From positions 62,001 to 126,000 of the forward strand of contig NZ_JANUGP010000003.1 of assembly GCF_024753135.1 (NCBI RefSeq): a stretch of 64,000 nucleotides of DNA, read 5' to 3'. How positions within the stretch are numbered: the first letter of the stretch is position 1; each line of letters opens with the position of its first letter. The position numbers and the translations under genes are program-made. This DNA is from Streptomyces pyxinicus (GTDB taxonomy: Bacteria; Actinomycetota; Actinomycetes; Streptomycetales; Streptomycetaceae). The notes under the pieces are model-generated. The model was not told the origin of the DNA. It searched no databases and saw nothing but the letters and a program-made list of their open reading frames with translations. Below, piece after piece: positions 34,300 to 42,598 of this stretch.

Positions 34300-36636
34300 T
34301 CAACGGGCGCGGTCGAGAGCCCGGAGCAGGCGGGCGGCGTTGGCCGACGGGCGCTCGCGGTCACGGGCCCACTTCTCCAGCCACCAGGCCAGCCGTTCCC
34401 GGTGGCGTCCGGGCCGGGCGGCGACGGACACCAGCAACGCGGCGAGGGCGTCCAGGGAACCGGGGCTCCTGTCCGCGTACTCGTTCACCCACAGGCGCAG
34501 CGCCTCCAGCGCGGAGTCCTGGACGGGCCGTCGGGCCAGCGCCCGGGCCCACAGCTCGGCGAGCCGGTCGTGGTGCCGCGGCAGGTCGCCGAGGAGTACG
34601 GGGACGCCGGGCACCGGTGTGCCGCGGCGGCTGTCGACGGCGGGGACGACCGGCTCCTCGTACGGCCGCGTCACGGCGAACACGAACGCGGACAGCGACT
34701 TCACGACCATCGGGGACAGGTCCTGCGGCTCGGACCAGGTCAGGTAGGCGTCCAGGACCGCCGCGCTCTGCCCCTGGTGGATCAGGTGGACGCCGCCCCA
34801 CGCCACGGACGGCAGCGTGCCCCAGTCGTCCTTCCGGTCCAGCGCGTCGCGCAGGACGGCGACGGCCCGCTCCGGGGCCGTACGGCCGAGCAGGCCGCCC
34901 ACGGCGTTCGCCGCCGTGCCCGCGAGGCGGCGCTGCTGGGCGGAGGCGTCACCGCGCGCCCACCGGTGCAGCAGCTCCCACACCCCCTCCGCCGTCTCCG
35001 GTCGGCTGCCCGCGACGCCGAGGGCGGTGGCGGCGGCCTGGCGCAGCGGCCAGGACGTACTGCCCGCCCAGGTCGTGAGGAAGCGGTGCACGGCGTGGTG
35101 CGGGTCGGCCAGCGCCACCACGCCGGCGGCGACCGCGGCCCGGGCCCGCACCTCCAAGTCACGGTGGTTCAGCAGGCCGCGCAGCCAGTCGAGCAGCGCC
35201 TCGCGACGGCCGTCGAGGAGTGTCCAGGCGTGGCCGAGGATGACCTGCCCGAGCAGCGCGTTGCGGAACCGTACCCGGGGCGGGGCGAAACCGCCCTCGG
35301 GGGAGGCGTCGAGCCGGATCCACTGCTGTTCATGGCCGAGCCGGTCCGCGAACCGGAGGTCGGGCGGGGCGGTCTCGGGTCCGACCAGGGCGGCGCGCAG
35401 CCGCACCGCGGCGTCCGCGACGGTGAGGTAGCCGCACTCCTCCAGCACGGCCGCCGCCAGCGCGAAGGAGACCGCGTCCGGTGTGCGGTGCCGGCCGAAC
35501 CAGGCGCGGACCTGTTCGCTCGGGTCGCGTAACTGGGCCACCACGGCGGCCACGTCGCCGTCGGCGCGGATCACCGAGGCGAGCCGTGCCGCGTTGCGAG
35601 CCGTGGGCTGCTCGCGCAGCGCCGTAGCGGCCCCGGTGCGTTCCAGCAGCCGGTGCAGCTCGGACTCGGCGTCGCTGCCGCCGCCGTGACCGAGCACCCG
35701 GCGTTCGACGATGGCCAGCGGGTCGACCGGGGCGAGCGGATGCCGGGCCAGCCGGTCGCCGGCCGGCCCGGCGGCGAGCGCGTCCAGATCGTGGCCGCCG
35801 GTCAGGACCAGGAAGCAGCCGTGGGCGCGCAGGGCGGCGACGACCGCCGACCACCGGGCGGTGCCGTGCCCGTCGAGGAAGGCGGCGGCGAACTCCCCGT
35901 CGACGGCCGGTCCGTCGTCCAGGGCGGCCAGGTAGCCGGAGTTCTTGACGGGCGGTTCCCAGCCGGCGCCGAGCACAGTGGCGGGGGTCAGCAGCCGGTG
36001 GCAGCCGGCGCCGCCACCGTCCATCGCCAGGGCCTCCCCGAGCAGATTCACGGCCGCCGCCTCCCGGCCGCTGCCCGGCGCCCCGGTGAGGACCAGCACC
36101 CGCTGCTCGCACAGGGCGTCCAGCGCCTCGGCGTACCCCTCGGGCGTGACGAACAGCTCGGTGTGGCCGCCGATGTCGGCTGCGTCCAGCGCGAGCACGG
36201 ACACGCCGGGCGGCCGGGGGCCGCCGGTGCGCGCACCACCGGTGTGGAAGCCGCCGCCGAAGCTCACATCCGCGTTGAACAGGGCGAGGGTGCCGATGCG
36301 GGTCCCGGCGGCGTCGGCGCTCAGCCGCCGGGCGATCTCGTCGGCGATGGCCCCGGCGCGCAGCGCCTCGGACCGCTCGGCGTCGTCGGGCCCGCTGCCC
36401 TCGGCCAGGGAGCGCAGGGCGTCCTTCTCGCTGATCGGGCCGTCCCGCTCCTCGGCGTCCGAGCGCGGGGCCGGCGTCTCCTTGGCGCGGTCGCGCTCGG
36501 CGGGTTCGGTGCCGTCCCGGTCGGTGCCCGGGTCGCGTCCGGCGGGTTCCTTCTCCCGGTGCCGGGGCGGATCGTCGGTGCGGTCCGGGGCGCCGGCGGT
36601 GGGCCGGCGGCTCTCGGTGGAGCTGTCCTCGCTCAT
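34300..36636 (-). CDS. NLR-like P-loop protein with N-terminal amyloid-like motif and helical repeats
   Basis: 778 residues. Residues 1-110 are charged and disordered. Residues 118-133 (ALFNADVSFGGGFHTG) align without gaps to the last 16 residues of the neighbouring BELL-like protein. A P-loop domain follows: VLVLTGAPGSGREAAAVNLL at ~180-199, in which the Walker lysine is Arg191 and the next Ser/Thr is Glu192, so nucleotide binding is doubtful. The C-terminal ~400 residues are Ala/Leu-rich HEAT-like helices (EVRARAAVAAGVVALADP). The order motif, P-loop domain, helical repeats is that of bacterial NLR-like receptors paired with amyloid effectors. It lies 163 bp after the BELL gene, behind a hairpin. 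Confidence 0.72.
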   Translation of the reverse strand: MSEDSSTESRRPTAGAPDRTDDPPRHREKEPAGRDPGTDRDGTEPAERDRAKETPAPRSDAEERDGPISEKDALRSLAEGSGPDDAERSEALRAGAIADEIARRLSADAAGTRIGTLALFNADVSFGGGFHTGGARTGGPRPPGVSVLALDAADIGGHTELFVTPEGYAEALDALCEQRVLVLTGAPGSGREAAAVNLLGEALAMDGGGAGCHRLLTPATVLGAGWEPPVKNSGYLAALDDGPAVDGEFAAAFLDGHGTARWSAVVAALRAHGCFLVLTGGHDLDALAAGPAGDRLARHPLAPVDPLAIVERRVLGHGGGSDAESELHRLLERTGAATALREQPTARNAARLASVIRADGDVAAVVAQLRDPSEQVRAWFGRHRTPDAVSFALAAAVLEECGYLTVADAAVRLRAALVGPETAPPDLRFADRLGHEQQWIRLDASPEGGFAPPRVRFRNALLGQVILGHAWTLLDGRREALLDWLRGLLNHRDLEVRARAAVAAGVVALADPHHAVHRFLTTWAGSTSWPLRQAAATALGVAGSRPETAEGVWELLHRWARGDASAQQRRLAGTAANAVGGLLGRTAPERAVAVLRDALDRKDDWGTLPSVAWGGVHLIHQGQSAAVLDAYLTWSEPQDLSPMVVKSLSAFVFAVTRPYEEPVVPAVDSRRGTPVPGVPVLLGDLPRHHDRLAELWARALARRPVQDSALEALRLWVNEYADRSPGSLDALAALLVSVAARPGRHRERLAWWLEKWARDRERPSANAARLLRALDRAR

Positions 36637-36773
36637 GTGCGGTCTTCTTCGGCCTTCGGATCTGTGGTGCGGTCGGCGGTCGCCGGCGGGGGACGCGGCA
36701 CGGGGCGCGCCGTGCGGGCGCCCCGCACGCGCACGGGTGTGACGAAGGAGGCGCAGCCGCCGTCGGTGCGAAA

Positions 36774-36798
36774 GCCCGTCGGCGGCGCGCCGACGGGC
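36774..36798 (-). terminator. Terminator/attenuator hairpin between BELL-like and NLR-like genes
   Basis: Perfect 10-bp arms GCCCGTCGGC and GCCGACGGGC surround a 5-nt loop immediately after the BELL-like stop, followed on the transcript by TTT. Since the downstream genes run in the same direction with no strong promoter I can see in 36637-36773, partial termination would lower their expression relative to the first gene. Confidence 0.6.
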
Positions 36799-36799
36799 G

Positions 36800-37198
36800 C
36801 TACGACGTGGTCCAGTTCCCCTGGACCTCGACCTTGCCGTTGAACACCTGGGCGTTCTTGACGAGCGCCGCGCTGATCTGGGCGCCGGACCGGCCCTGGG
36901 CGGCCACGGCCTCGTCGACCAGGCGCCGCATCTCCGTCTCGAAGTCCGGGTCGAGGAGCATGTGCGCGGCGAGCTGCCGTTGCAGGGCCTGCTGGGCGGC
37001 CTCGTCGTCCGGGGTGCCGGCGACCCGCTCCAGGGCGTGCTCCGCCGTGGTGTCGCCCCGGAACCGGACGCGGAGCCGCTCGATCAGGCGGGCGCCGCCG
37101 GCCCAGCCAGAGCGACCGGCCTCCTGACCCGCCGACTCCAGCGCTCCCTTGACCACGAGCGCGACCCCCGCCGCCGCCACAGCCGTCACCGGATCCAT
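36800..37198 (-). CDS. BELL-like putative membrane-disrupting effector with C-terminal amyloid motif
   Basis: 132 residues, first gene of the operon. Residues 1-100 are an all-helical domain starting MDPVTAVAAAGVALVVKGAL, then GQEAGRSGWAGGARLIERLRVRFRG and DPDFETEMRRLVDEA; this resembles the actinobacterial BELL domain, proposed to be a HeLo/MLKL-like cell-death module. The extreme C terminus (117-132, QVFNGKVEVQGNWTTS) is Asn/Gly-rich with alternating hydrophobics, as in BASS amyloid motifs, and matches residues 118-133 of the NLR-like protein. Predicted role: effector seeded by the receptor motif that then acts on membrane. A purine-rich GGGGGGAA lies upstream of ATG 37198. Confidence 0.7.
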   Translation of the reverse strand: MDPVTAVAAAGVALVVKGALESAGQEAGRSGWAGGARLIERLRVRFRGDTTAEHALERVAGTPDDEAAQQALQRQLAAHMLLDPDFETEMRRLVDEAVAAQGRSGAQISAALVKNAQVFNGKVEVQGNWTTS

Positions 37199-37391
37199 AG
37201 CTGTTCCCCCCGAAGTACCGCTCGAACAGGGCAGTCAATCTAGAGGAGGGAGAGGACACCAGGGGTGCTTCTTCTCACATTGGCCGGAAATCGCCGAACC
37301 TTTCCGGTGGCGACGCCGTCCAGGCCCCTGTAGCCGGCCGAGGACAGCCGCGACGATCTGCGGGCGCGTCCGTGATGTCCGACCCTGCCGT

Positions 37392-37397
37392 TAGTCT
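37392..37397 (+). promoter_or_regulatory. Possible -10 box giving a leaderless sbcD transcript
   Basis: TAGTCT ends 8 nt before the sbcD ATG and no ribosome site is present, as in leaderless Streptomyces genes. I see no good -35 box, so confidence is low. The 37199-37405 gap must also hold the divergent promoter of the BELL operon; a TTGACT on the minus strand near 37235 is the only hint. Confidence 0.3.
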
Positions 37398-37405
37398 CGT
37401 GAATC

Positions 37406-38569
37406 ATGAGATTCCTGCACACGTCCGACTGGCATCTCGGCCGGGCCTTCCACCGGGTGAACATGCTCGGGGCCCAGGCCGAGTTCATCGGTCACCTCGT
37501 CGGCACCGCGCGCGAGCGCGAGGTCGACGCGGTGGTCGTGTCCGGTGACGTGTACGACCGCGCGGTGCCCCCGCTCGCCGCGGTCGAGCTGTTCGACGAC
37601 GCCCTGCACCGGCTCGCCGGCCTCGGTGTGCCCACGGTGATGATCTCCGGCAACCACGACTCGGCCCGCCGCCTCGGCGTCGGCGCCGGACTCATCGGCC
37701 GGGCCGGCGTCCACCTGCGTACCGAACCCGCCGCCGTCGGCACCCCGGTCCTGCTCCCGGACGCCCACGGGGACGTGGCGTTCTACGGGCTGCCGTACCT
37801 CGAACCCGCCCTGGTCAAGGATGAGTTCGGGGTCGAGCGGGCCGGTCACGAGGCTGTCCTCGGCGCCGCCATGGACCGGGTGCGCGCCGACCTCGCCGGC
37901 CGCCCGACCGGCACCCGCTCCGTCGTCCTCGCCCACGCCTTCGTCACCGGCGGCCGGGCCAGCGACAGCGAGCGGGACATCACCGTCGGGGGAGTGGCCG
38001 CCGTACCGGCCGGTGTCTTCGACGGCGTCGACTACGTGGCGCTCGGGCACCTGCACGGCTGCCAGATCCTCACCGAGCGCGTGCGCTACTCCGGCTCCCC
38101 GCTCGCCTACTCCTTCTCCGAGGCCGACCACCGCAAGAGCACCTGGCTGATCGACCTCGGCGCCGACGGCTCGGTGGCCGCCGAACGCCTCGACTGCCCG
38201 GTGCCGCGCCCGCTCGCCCGCCTGCGCGGCACCCTGGAGGACCTGCTCGCCGACCCGGAGCTGACCCGGCACGAGGAGGCGTGGGTCGAGGCCACCCTCA
38301 CCGACACCGTCCGCCCGGCCGACCCGATGGCCCGGCTCACCGAGCGCTTCCCGCACACCCTCAGCCTGGTCTTCGCCCCCGACCGGGACCCGGACGACCC
38401 CCGGGTGTCCTACGCCCGGCGCCTCGCCGGCCGCACCGACCAGCAGATCGCCCAGGACTTCGTCGCCCACGTGCGCGGCGCCGGACCCGACGCCCGGGAG
38501 ACGGCCGTGCTGCGCGACGCCCTGGACGCGGTGCGCGCCGACGACGCCGCCCGGGAGGTCGCCCGGTGA
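37406..38569 (+). CDS. sbcD: Exonuclease subunit SbcD (Mre11-like)
   Basis: 387 residues. Calcineurin-like phosphoesterase motifs in order: HTSDWHLGR (D-x-H) at the N terminus, VVSGDVYDRAVP, MISGNHDSARR, VLAHAFV and YVALGHLHG. These bind two Mn ions. With SbcC it forms the ATP-dependent nuclease that processes hairpins and protein-blocked DNA ends. Start ATG 37406 with no obvious ribosome site; the GTG of sbcC overlaps its stop. Confidence 0.95.
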   Translation: MRFLHTSDWHLGRAFHRVNMLGAQAEFIGHLVGTAREREVDAVVVSGDVYDRAVPPLAAVELFDDALHRLAGLGVPTVMISGNHDSARRLGVGAGLIGRAGVHLRTEPAAVGTPVLLPDAHGDVAFYGLPYLEPALVKDEFGVERAGHEAVLGAAMDRVRADLAGRPTGTRSVVLAHAFVTGGRASDSERDITVGGVAAVPAGVFDGVDYVALGHLHGCQILTERVRYSGSPLAYSFSEADHRKSTWLIDLGADGSVAAERLDCPVPRPLARLRGTLEDLLADPELTRHEEAWVEATLTDTVRPADPMARLTERFPHTLSLVFAPDRDPDDPRVSYARRLAGRTDQQIAQDFVAHVRGAGPDARETAVLRDALDAVRADDAAREVAR

Positions 38570-41553
38570 GGCTGCACCGGCTGGACATCACCGCCTTCGG
38601 GCCGTTCGGCGGCGCGCAGCACGTCGACTTCGACGCGCTCGGCGCCGCCGGCCTCTTCCTGCTGCACGGCCCGACCGGCGCCGGCAAGACCTCCGTCCTC
38701 GACGCCGTCTGCTACGCCCTCTACGGCACCGTCCCCGGCGCCCGCCAGAGCGGCCAGGGCATGAACCTGCGCAGCGACCACGCCGGCCCCGGCACCCGCA
38801 CCGAGGTCCGCCTCGAACTGACCGTCGCCGGACGCCGCCTGGAGATCACCCGGCAGCCGCCCTGGGAACGCCCCAAGCTGCGCGGCACCGGCACCACCGT
38901 CGACAAGGCCCAGACCTGGCTGCGCGAGTACGACACCACCGCCCGCGCCTGGAAGGACCGCAGCCGCTCCCACCAGGAGATCGGCGAGGAGGTCACCCAG
39001 CTGCTCGGCATGAGCCGCGAGCAGTTCTGCCAGGTCGTCCTGCTGCCCCAGGGCGACTTCGCGCGGTTCCTGCGCGCCGACGCCGAGGCGCGCGGCCGGC
39101 TGCTCGGCCGGCTCTTCGACACCCGCCGCTTCGCCGATGCGGAGAAGCGCCTCGCCGAGCGCCGCCGCACCACCGAGGCACGCGTGCGCGAGGGCGACAC
39201 GGCCCTGCTCGCCGACGCCCACCGCATGCAGCAGGCCGCCGGGGCCGTCATGGAGCTGCCCGAGCTGGCCCCCGGCGACCCGGGACTCGCCGAGGCCGTC
39301 CTCGGTGCCGCCGCCATCGCCCGCAGCACCGTCCGCGAGCGCCTCACCCACGCCCACCTGCGCTTGGGCGCCGCCGAGTCCGCCCACGCGGAAGCACAGC
39401 GGGCCCTCGCCGACGTACGCGAACTGGCCCGGCTGCAGGGCAGGTTCGCCGCGGCCCAGGAGCGTGCCGAACGGCTCCGGGAGCGGGCCGGCGCCCACCG
39501 GGAGGCGCTGGACCGGATGGAGCGGGCCCGCAAGGCGGAGGCCGTCACGCCCGCGCTGGACCTGCGCGAGGAGGCCGAGCGCGAGCACCGCCGGGCCGCC
39601 TGGGCGAAGGCGCGGGCGCTCGACCCGCTGCCCGCCGCCGACACCGAGGCCGGCGCGAGCGCACTCGCCGCCGCCGCCCGCCGCACCGCCGAGGAACTCG
39701 GCGGCCTGGACGCCGCCCGGCGCGCCGAGCGGCGGCTCGCCGAGCTGGTCGAGGAGCGCACCGGACTCGACCGGCAGGAGCGCGCCGACGAGGACGTCCT
39801 GCGCGAGGCCGACGCCTGGCTCGCCGACTGGGATACCACCCGCGCCGCCCTCCAGGCCCGCGTCGACGCCGCCCAGGATGCCGCCACCCGCGCCGAGCAG
39901 CTCGCCGTCCGCCGTGAGCCGATGGAGCGGCGGCTCACCGCCGCCCGCACCCGGGACGCCCTCACCGCCGACCTGGCGGACGCGCAGGACCGGGCCCGCG
40001 CCGCCGGACAGCGCGCCCTCGACGCCCGCGCGCACTGGCTCGACCTCAAGGAGCAGCGGCTCACCGGCATCGCCGCCGAACTCGCCGCGCACCTCACCGC
40101 GGGCGAACCCTGCGCCGTCTGCGGTGCCACCGAGCACCCGGCACCGGCCCGCAAGGTCGCCGGACACGTCGACCGGGAGGCCGAGGACCGCGCCCTGGCC
40201 GCCCACCAGCGCGCCGACGAACAGCGTGCCGAGGACGAGCGGCGCCTCGGCGTCCTGCGCGAAACCCTCGCCGCCGCCACCGCCGAGGCCGGCGACATTC
40301 CCACCGGACAACTGGCCGCCGAGACGGATGAATTGGCACGGCAATACGTCCGCGCCCGGGACGACGCCTCCGCCCTGCACGCCGCCCACGAGGAACTGCG
40401 GCACGCCGAGCGCGAGCGCGAACAGCGGCTCGCGGACCGCCAGCAGGCCGCCGTACGGGTCGCCTCCCGGCTCACCCGGCGCGACGGACTGGAGCGCGAA
40501 CAGGCTTCGCTGCAAGCGGAGTTGACGCAGGCGCGCGGCGCGGCCGAGAGCGTGGCCGCCCGCGCCGCGCACCTGGAGCGGCGGGCCGCGCTGCTCACCC
40601 GGGCCGCCGACGCCGTCCGCGCCGCCGAGGAGGCCGCCCAGCGCCTCAAGGATGCCGACGCCCGCCTCGCCGACGCCGCCTACCGAGCCGGCTTCGACAC
40701 CCCCGAGGCCGCGACCGCCGCCCTGCTGGACACCGCCGCCCACCGCGAACTCCAGCACCGCCTGGACGCCTGGCAGCACGAGGAGGCCGCCGTGCGGGCC
40801 GTCCTCGCCGAGCCCGACACCGCCGAGGCCGCCCGGCGGCCGGCCGCCGACCCGGCCGCGGCCGAGCGCACCGCAGCGACGGCGGAACAGCGGCTGCGCA
40901 CCGCCGCCTCCGCCCGGGACGCCGCCGCCCGCTGCCGCACCGAACTGGACGGCCTCTCCGCGCGCGCCACCCGGGCCGTACGCGACCTCGCCCCACTCCG
41001 CGACGAGTACGACCGGGTCGCCCGGCTCGCCGCCCTCACCGCCGGCACCGCCGCCGACAACGAGCGCAAGATGCGCCTGGAGTCCTATGTGCTCGCGGCC
41101 CGCCTGGAGCAGGTCGCCGCCGCCGCGACCGCCCGCCTCCAGCGCATGTCCTCCGGCCGCTACACCCTCGTGCACTCCGACGACCGCAGCGGACGCGGGC
41201 GCAGCGGGCTCGGGCTGCACGTGGTCGACGCCTGGACCGGCCGGGAGCGGGACACGGCCACCCTGTCCGGCGGCGAGACCTTCTTCGCCTCCCTCGCCCT
41301 CGCGCTCGGCCTCGCCGACGTCGTCACCGACGAGGCCGGCGGGGTCCGCCTGGACACCCTCTTCATCGACGAGGGCTTCGGCAGCCTCGACGACCAGACC
41401 CTCGACGAGGTCCTCGACGTCCTCGACTCCCTGCGCGAACGCGACCGCAGCGTCGGCATCGTCAGCCACGTCGCCGACCTGCGCCGCCGCGTCCATGCCC
41501 AACTGGAGGTCGTCAAGGGGAGATCGGGGTCGGTGCTGCGGCAGCGGGCGTGA
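38566..41553 (+). CDS. sbcC: Exonuclease subunit SbcC (Rad50-like SMC ATPase)
   Basis: 995 residues from GTG 38566, overlapping sbcD. Walker A is HGPTGAGKTS (~residue 33), followed by long Ala/Glu/Arg-rich coiled coils. The zinc hook is EPCAVCG near residue 520. The C-terminal ATPase half has signature LSGGETFFASLALALG and Walker B TLFIDEGFGSLD. It tethers DNA ends and drives SbcD nuclease action. Convergent with the Lrp-type gene, with one base between stops. Confidence 0.95.
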   Translation: MRLHRLDITAFGPFGGAQHVDFDALGAAGLFLLHGPTGAGKTSVLDAVCYALYGTVPGARQSGQGMNLRSDHAGPGTRTEVRLELTVAGRRLEITRQPPWERPKLRGTGTTVDKAQTWLREYDTTARAWKDRSRSHQEIGEEVTQLLGMSREQFCQVVLLPQGDFARFLRADAEARGRLLGRLFDTRRFADAEKRLAERRRTTEARVREGDTALLADAHRMQQAAGAVMELPELAPGDPGLAEAVLGAAAIARSTVRERLTHAHLRLGAAESAHAEAQRALADVRELARLQGRFAAAQERAERLRERAGAHREALDRMERARKAEAVTPALDLREEAEREHRRAAWAKARALDPLPAADTEAGASALAAAARRTAEELGGLDAARRAERRLAELVEERTGLDRQERADEDVLREADAWLADWDTTRAALQARVDAAQDAATRAEQLAVRREPMERRLTAARTRDALTADLADAQDRARAAGQRALDARAHWLDLKEQRLTGIAAELAAHLTAGEPCAVCGATEHPAPARKVAGHVDREAEDRALAAHQRADEQRAEDERRLGVLRETLAAATAEAGDIPTGQLAAETDELARQYVRARDDASALHAAHEELRHAEREREQRLADRQQAAVRVASRLTRRDGLEREQASLQAELTQARGAAESVAARAAHLERRAALLTRAADAVRAAEEAAQRLKDADARLADAAYRAGFDTPEAATAALLDTAAHRELQHRLDAWQHEEAAVRAVLAEPDTAEAARRPAADPAAAERTAATAEQRLRTAASARDAAARCRTELDGLSARATRAVRDLAPLRDEYDRVARLAALTAGTAADNERKMRLESYVLAARLEQVAAAATARLQRMSSGRYTLVHSDDRSGRGRSGLGLHVVDAWTGRERDTATLSGGETFFASLALALGLADVVTDEAGGVRLDTLFIDEGFGSLDDQTLDEVLDVLDSLRERDRSVGIVSHVADLRRRVHAQLEVVKGRSGSVLRQRA

Positions 41554-41554
41554 G

Positions 41555-42001
41555 TCATCGCCCCAGCGGGCGGCGGGGCAGCGGCGAGGAGTACACCACG
41601 CTGGTGGTCACCGAGCCCAGGGCGCCGATCTTCCCGGCGATCTCCTCCAGGTGGGGCATGGAGCGGGCGGCCACCTTGATGACGAAGCAGTCGTCGCCCG
41701 TGACGTGGTGCGCCTCCAGGATCTCGGGCGTCACCGCCACCAGGTCGTGGAAGGGCTTGTAGTGGCCGTTGGGGTAGCGCAGCCGCACGAACGCCAGGAT
41801 CGGCAGGCCGAGACGCGCGGGGTCGACCACCGCCGCGTAGCCCTGGATCACCCCCGCCTCCTCCAGACGCCGGACCCGCTCGGTGACGGCGCTCGGGGAC
41901 ATCGAGACCTCGCGGGCCAGTTCGGTGTAGCCGGCCCGCCCCGCGCGCTGGAGGACTTCGAGGATGCGCCAGTCGGTGGCGTCCGGGGAATACACGGTCA
42001 T
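41555..42001 (-). CDS. Lrp/AsnC-family transcriptional regulator
   Basis: 148 residues. The N-terminal HTH (DWRILEVLQRAGRAGYTELAREV, recognition SMSPSAVTERVRRLEEAGVI) precedes a RAM/AsnC ligand domain (LPILAFVRLR, HHVTGDDCFVIKV). The gene is divergent from the rhodanese-like gene, 94 bp between starts, so it likely controls that gene, possibly in response to a sulfur amino acid; this is inferred from position only. Confidence 0.87.
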   Translation of the reverse strand: MTVYSPDATDWRILEVLQRAGRAGYTELAREVSMSPSAVTERVRRLEEAGVIQGYAAVVDPARLGLPILAFVRLRYPNGHYKPFHDLVAVTPEILEAHHVTGDDCFVIKVAARSMPHLEEIAGKIGALGSVTTSVVYSSPLPRRPLGR

Positions 42002-42095
42002 CCGCGAGGAACAGCAGGGAAAACAGCGGCCGGGCAAGGGGAGCACCGGGGATCCTCGGTTCAGGAAGCCGGACACCGCCCGTAGATTTCCGGAC

Positions 42096-42572
42096 ATGAC
42101 CCACACCACCTCCGGCCACCCCGTGCTGAGCGTCCCCCCGGCCGCCCCCGCCGAGGCCGCCGCCCATTTCCGCGCGAGCCTCGCCTTCCACACCGACGTC
42201 TCCGACGTGGCCGCCGCCCTCGCCTCCGGCGGCGACCCCGGTTTCACGCTCGTCGACAGCCGGTCCGCCGAGTCCTGGGAGCAGGGCCACATCCCGGGCG
42301 CCCGCCACCTGCCGACCGCCCTGATCCCCGAACAGGCCGGCCAACTCCTCGACCGAAGCATGCCGGTGGTGACGTACTGCTGGGGGCCGGGCTGCAACGG
42401 CGCCGCCCGTGCGGCCCTCGCCCTCGCCGAACTCGGTTACCAGGTCAAGGAGTTGCTCGGCGGCTTCGAGTACTGGGCGCGAGAGGGCCTCGGTTACGAG
42501 ACCTGGCAGGGGACCGCCCACCGCGCCGCCGATCCGCTGACCGCTCCGGTGGCGGGCGCCTGCGGCTGCTGA
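42096..42572 (+). CDS. Rhodanese-like sulfurtransferase domain protein
   Basis: 158 residues. Rhodanese fold with FTLVDSRSAESWEQGHIPGARHLP and the active loop region VVTYCWGPGCNGAARAALALAELGY; the active-site Cys is in CWGPGCNGA. A long N-terminal helix lies ahead and the C terminus ends GACGC. Likely thiosulfate or persulfide sulfur transfer, cytoplasmic. Controlled probably by the divergent Lrp-type regulator. Confidence 0.83.
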   Translation: MTHTTSGHPVLSVPPAAPAEAAAHFRASLAFHTDVSDVAAALASGGDPGFTLVDSRSAESWEQGHIPGARHLPTALIPEQAGQLLDRSMPVVTYCWGPGCNGAARAALALAELGYQVKELLGGFEYWAREGLGYETWQGTAHRAADPLTAPVAGACGC

Positions 42573-42598
42573 GAGCGGCCCGGGCGGGTTGCCTGTCC

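Noticed and set aside
29561..36636. Classical ter (tellurite resistance) operon
   Set aside because: No TerC, TerD/E/Z or TerB gene is present; only the kinase, phosphatase and vWA triad is shared.
38410..41502. Long open frame (1030 codons) antisense to sbcC
   Set aside because: Low-complexity Gly/Val/Glu composition and no motif; sbcC is unambiguous.
37406..41553. SbcCD as part of the BELL/TerY-P system
   Set aside because: It is transcribed divergently and is a standard housekeeping pair in actinobacteria; no shared operon signal is visible.
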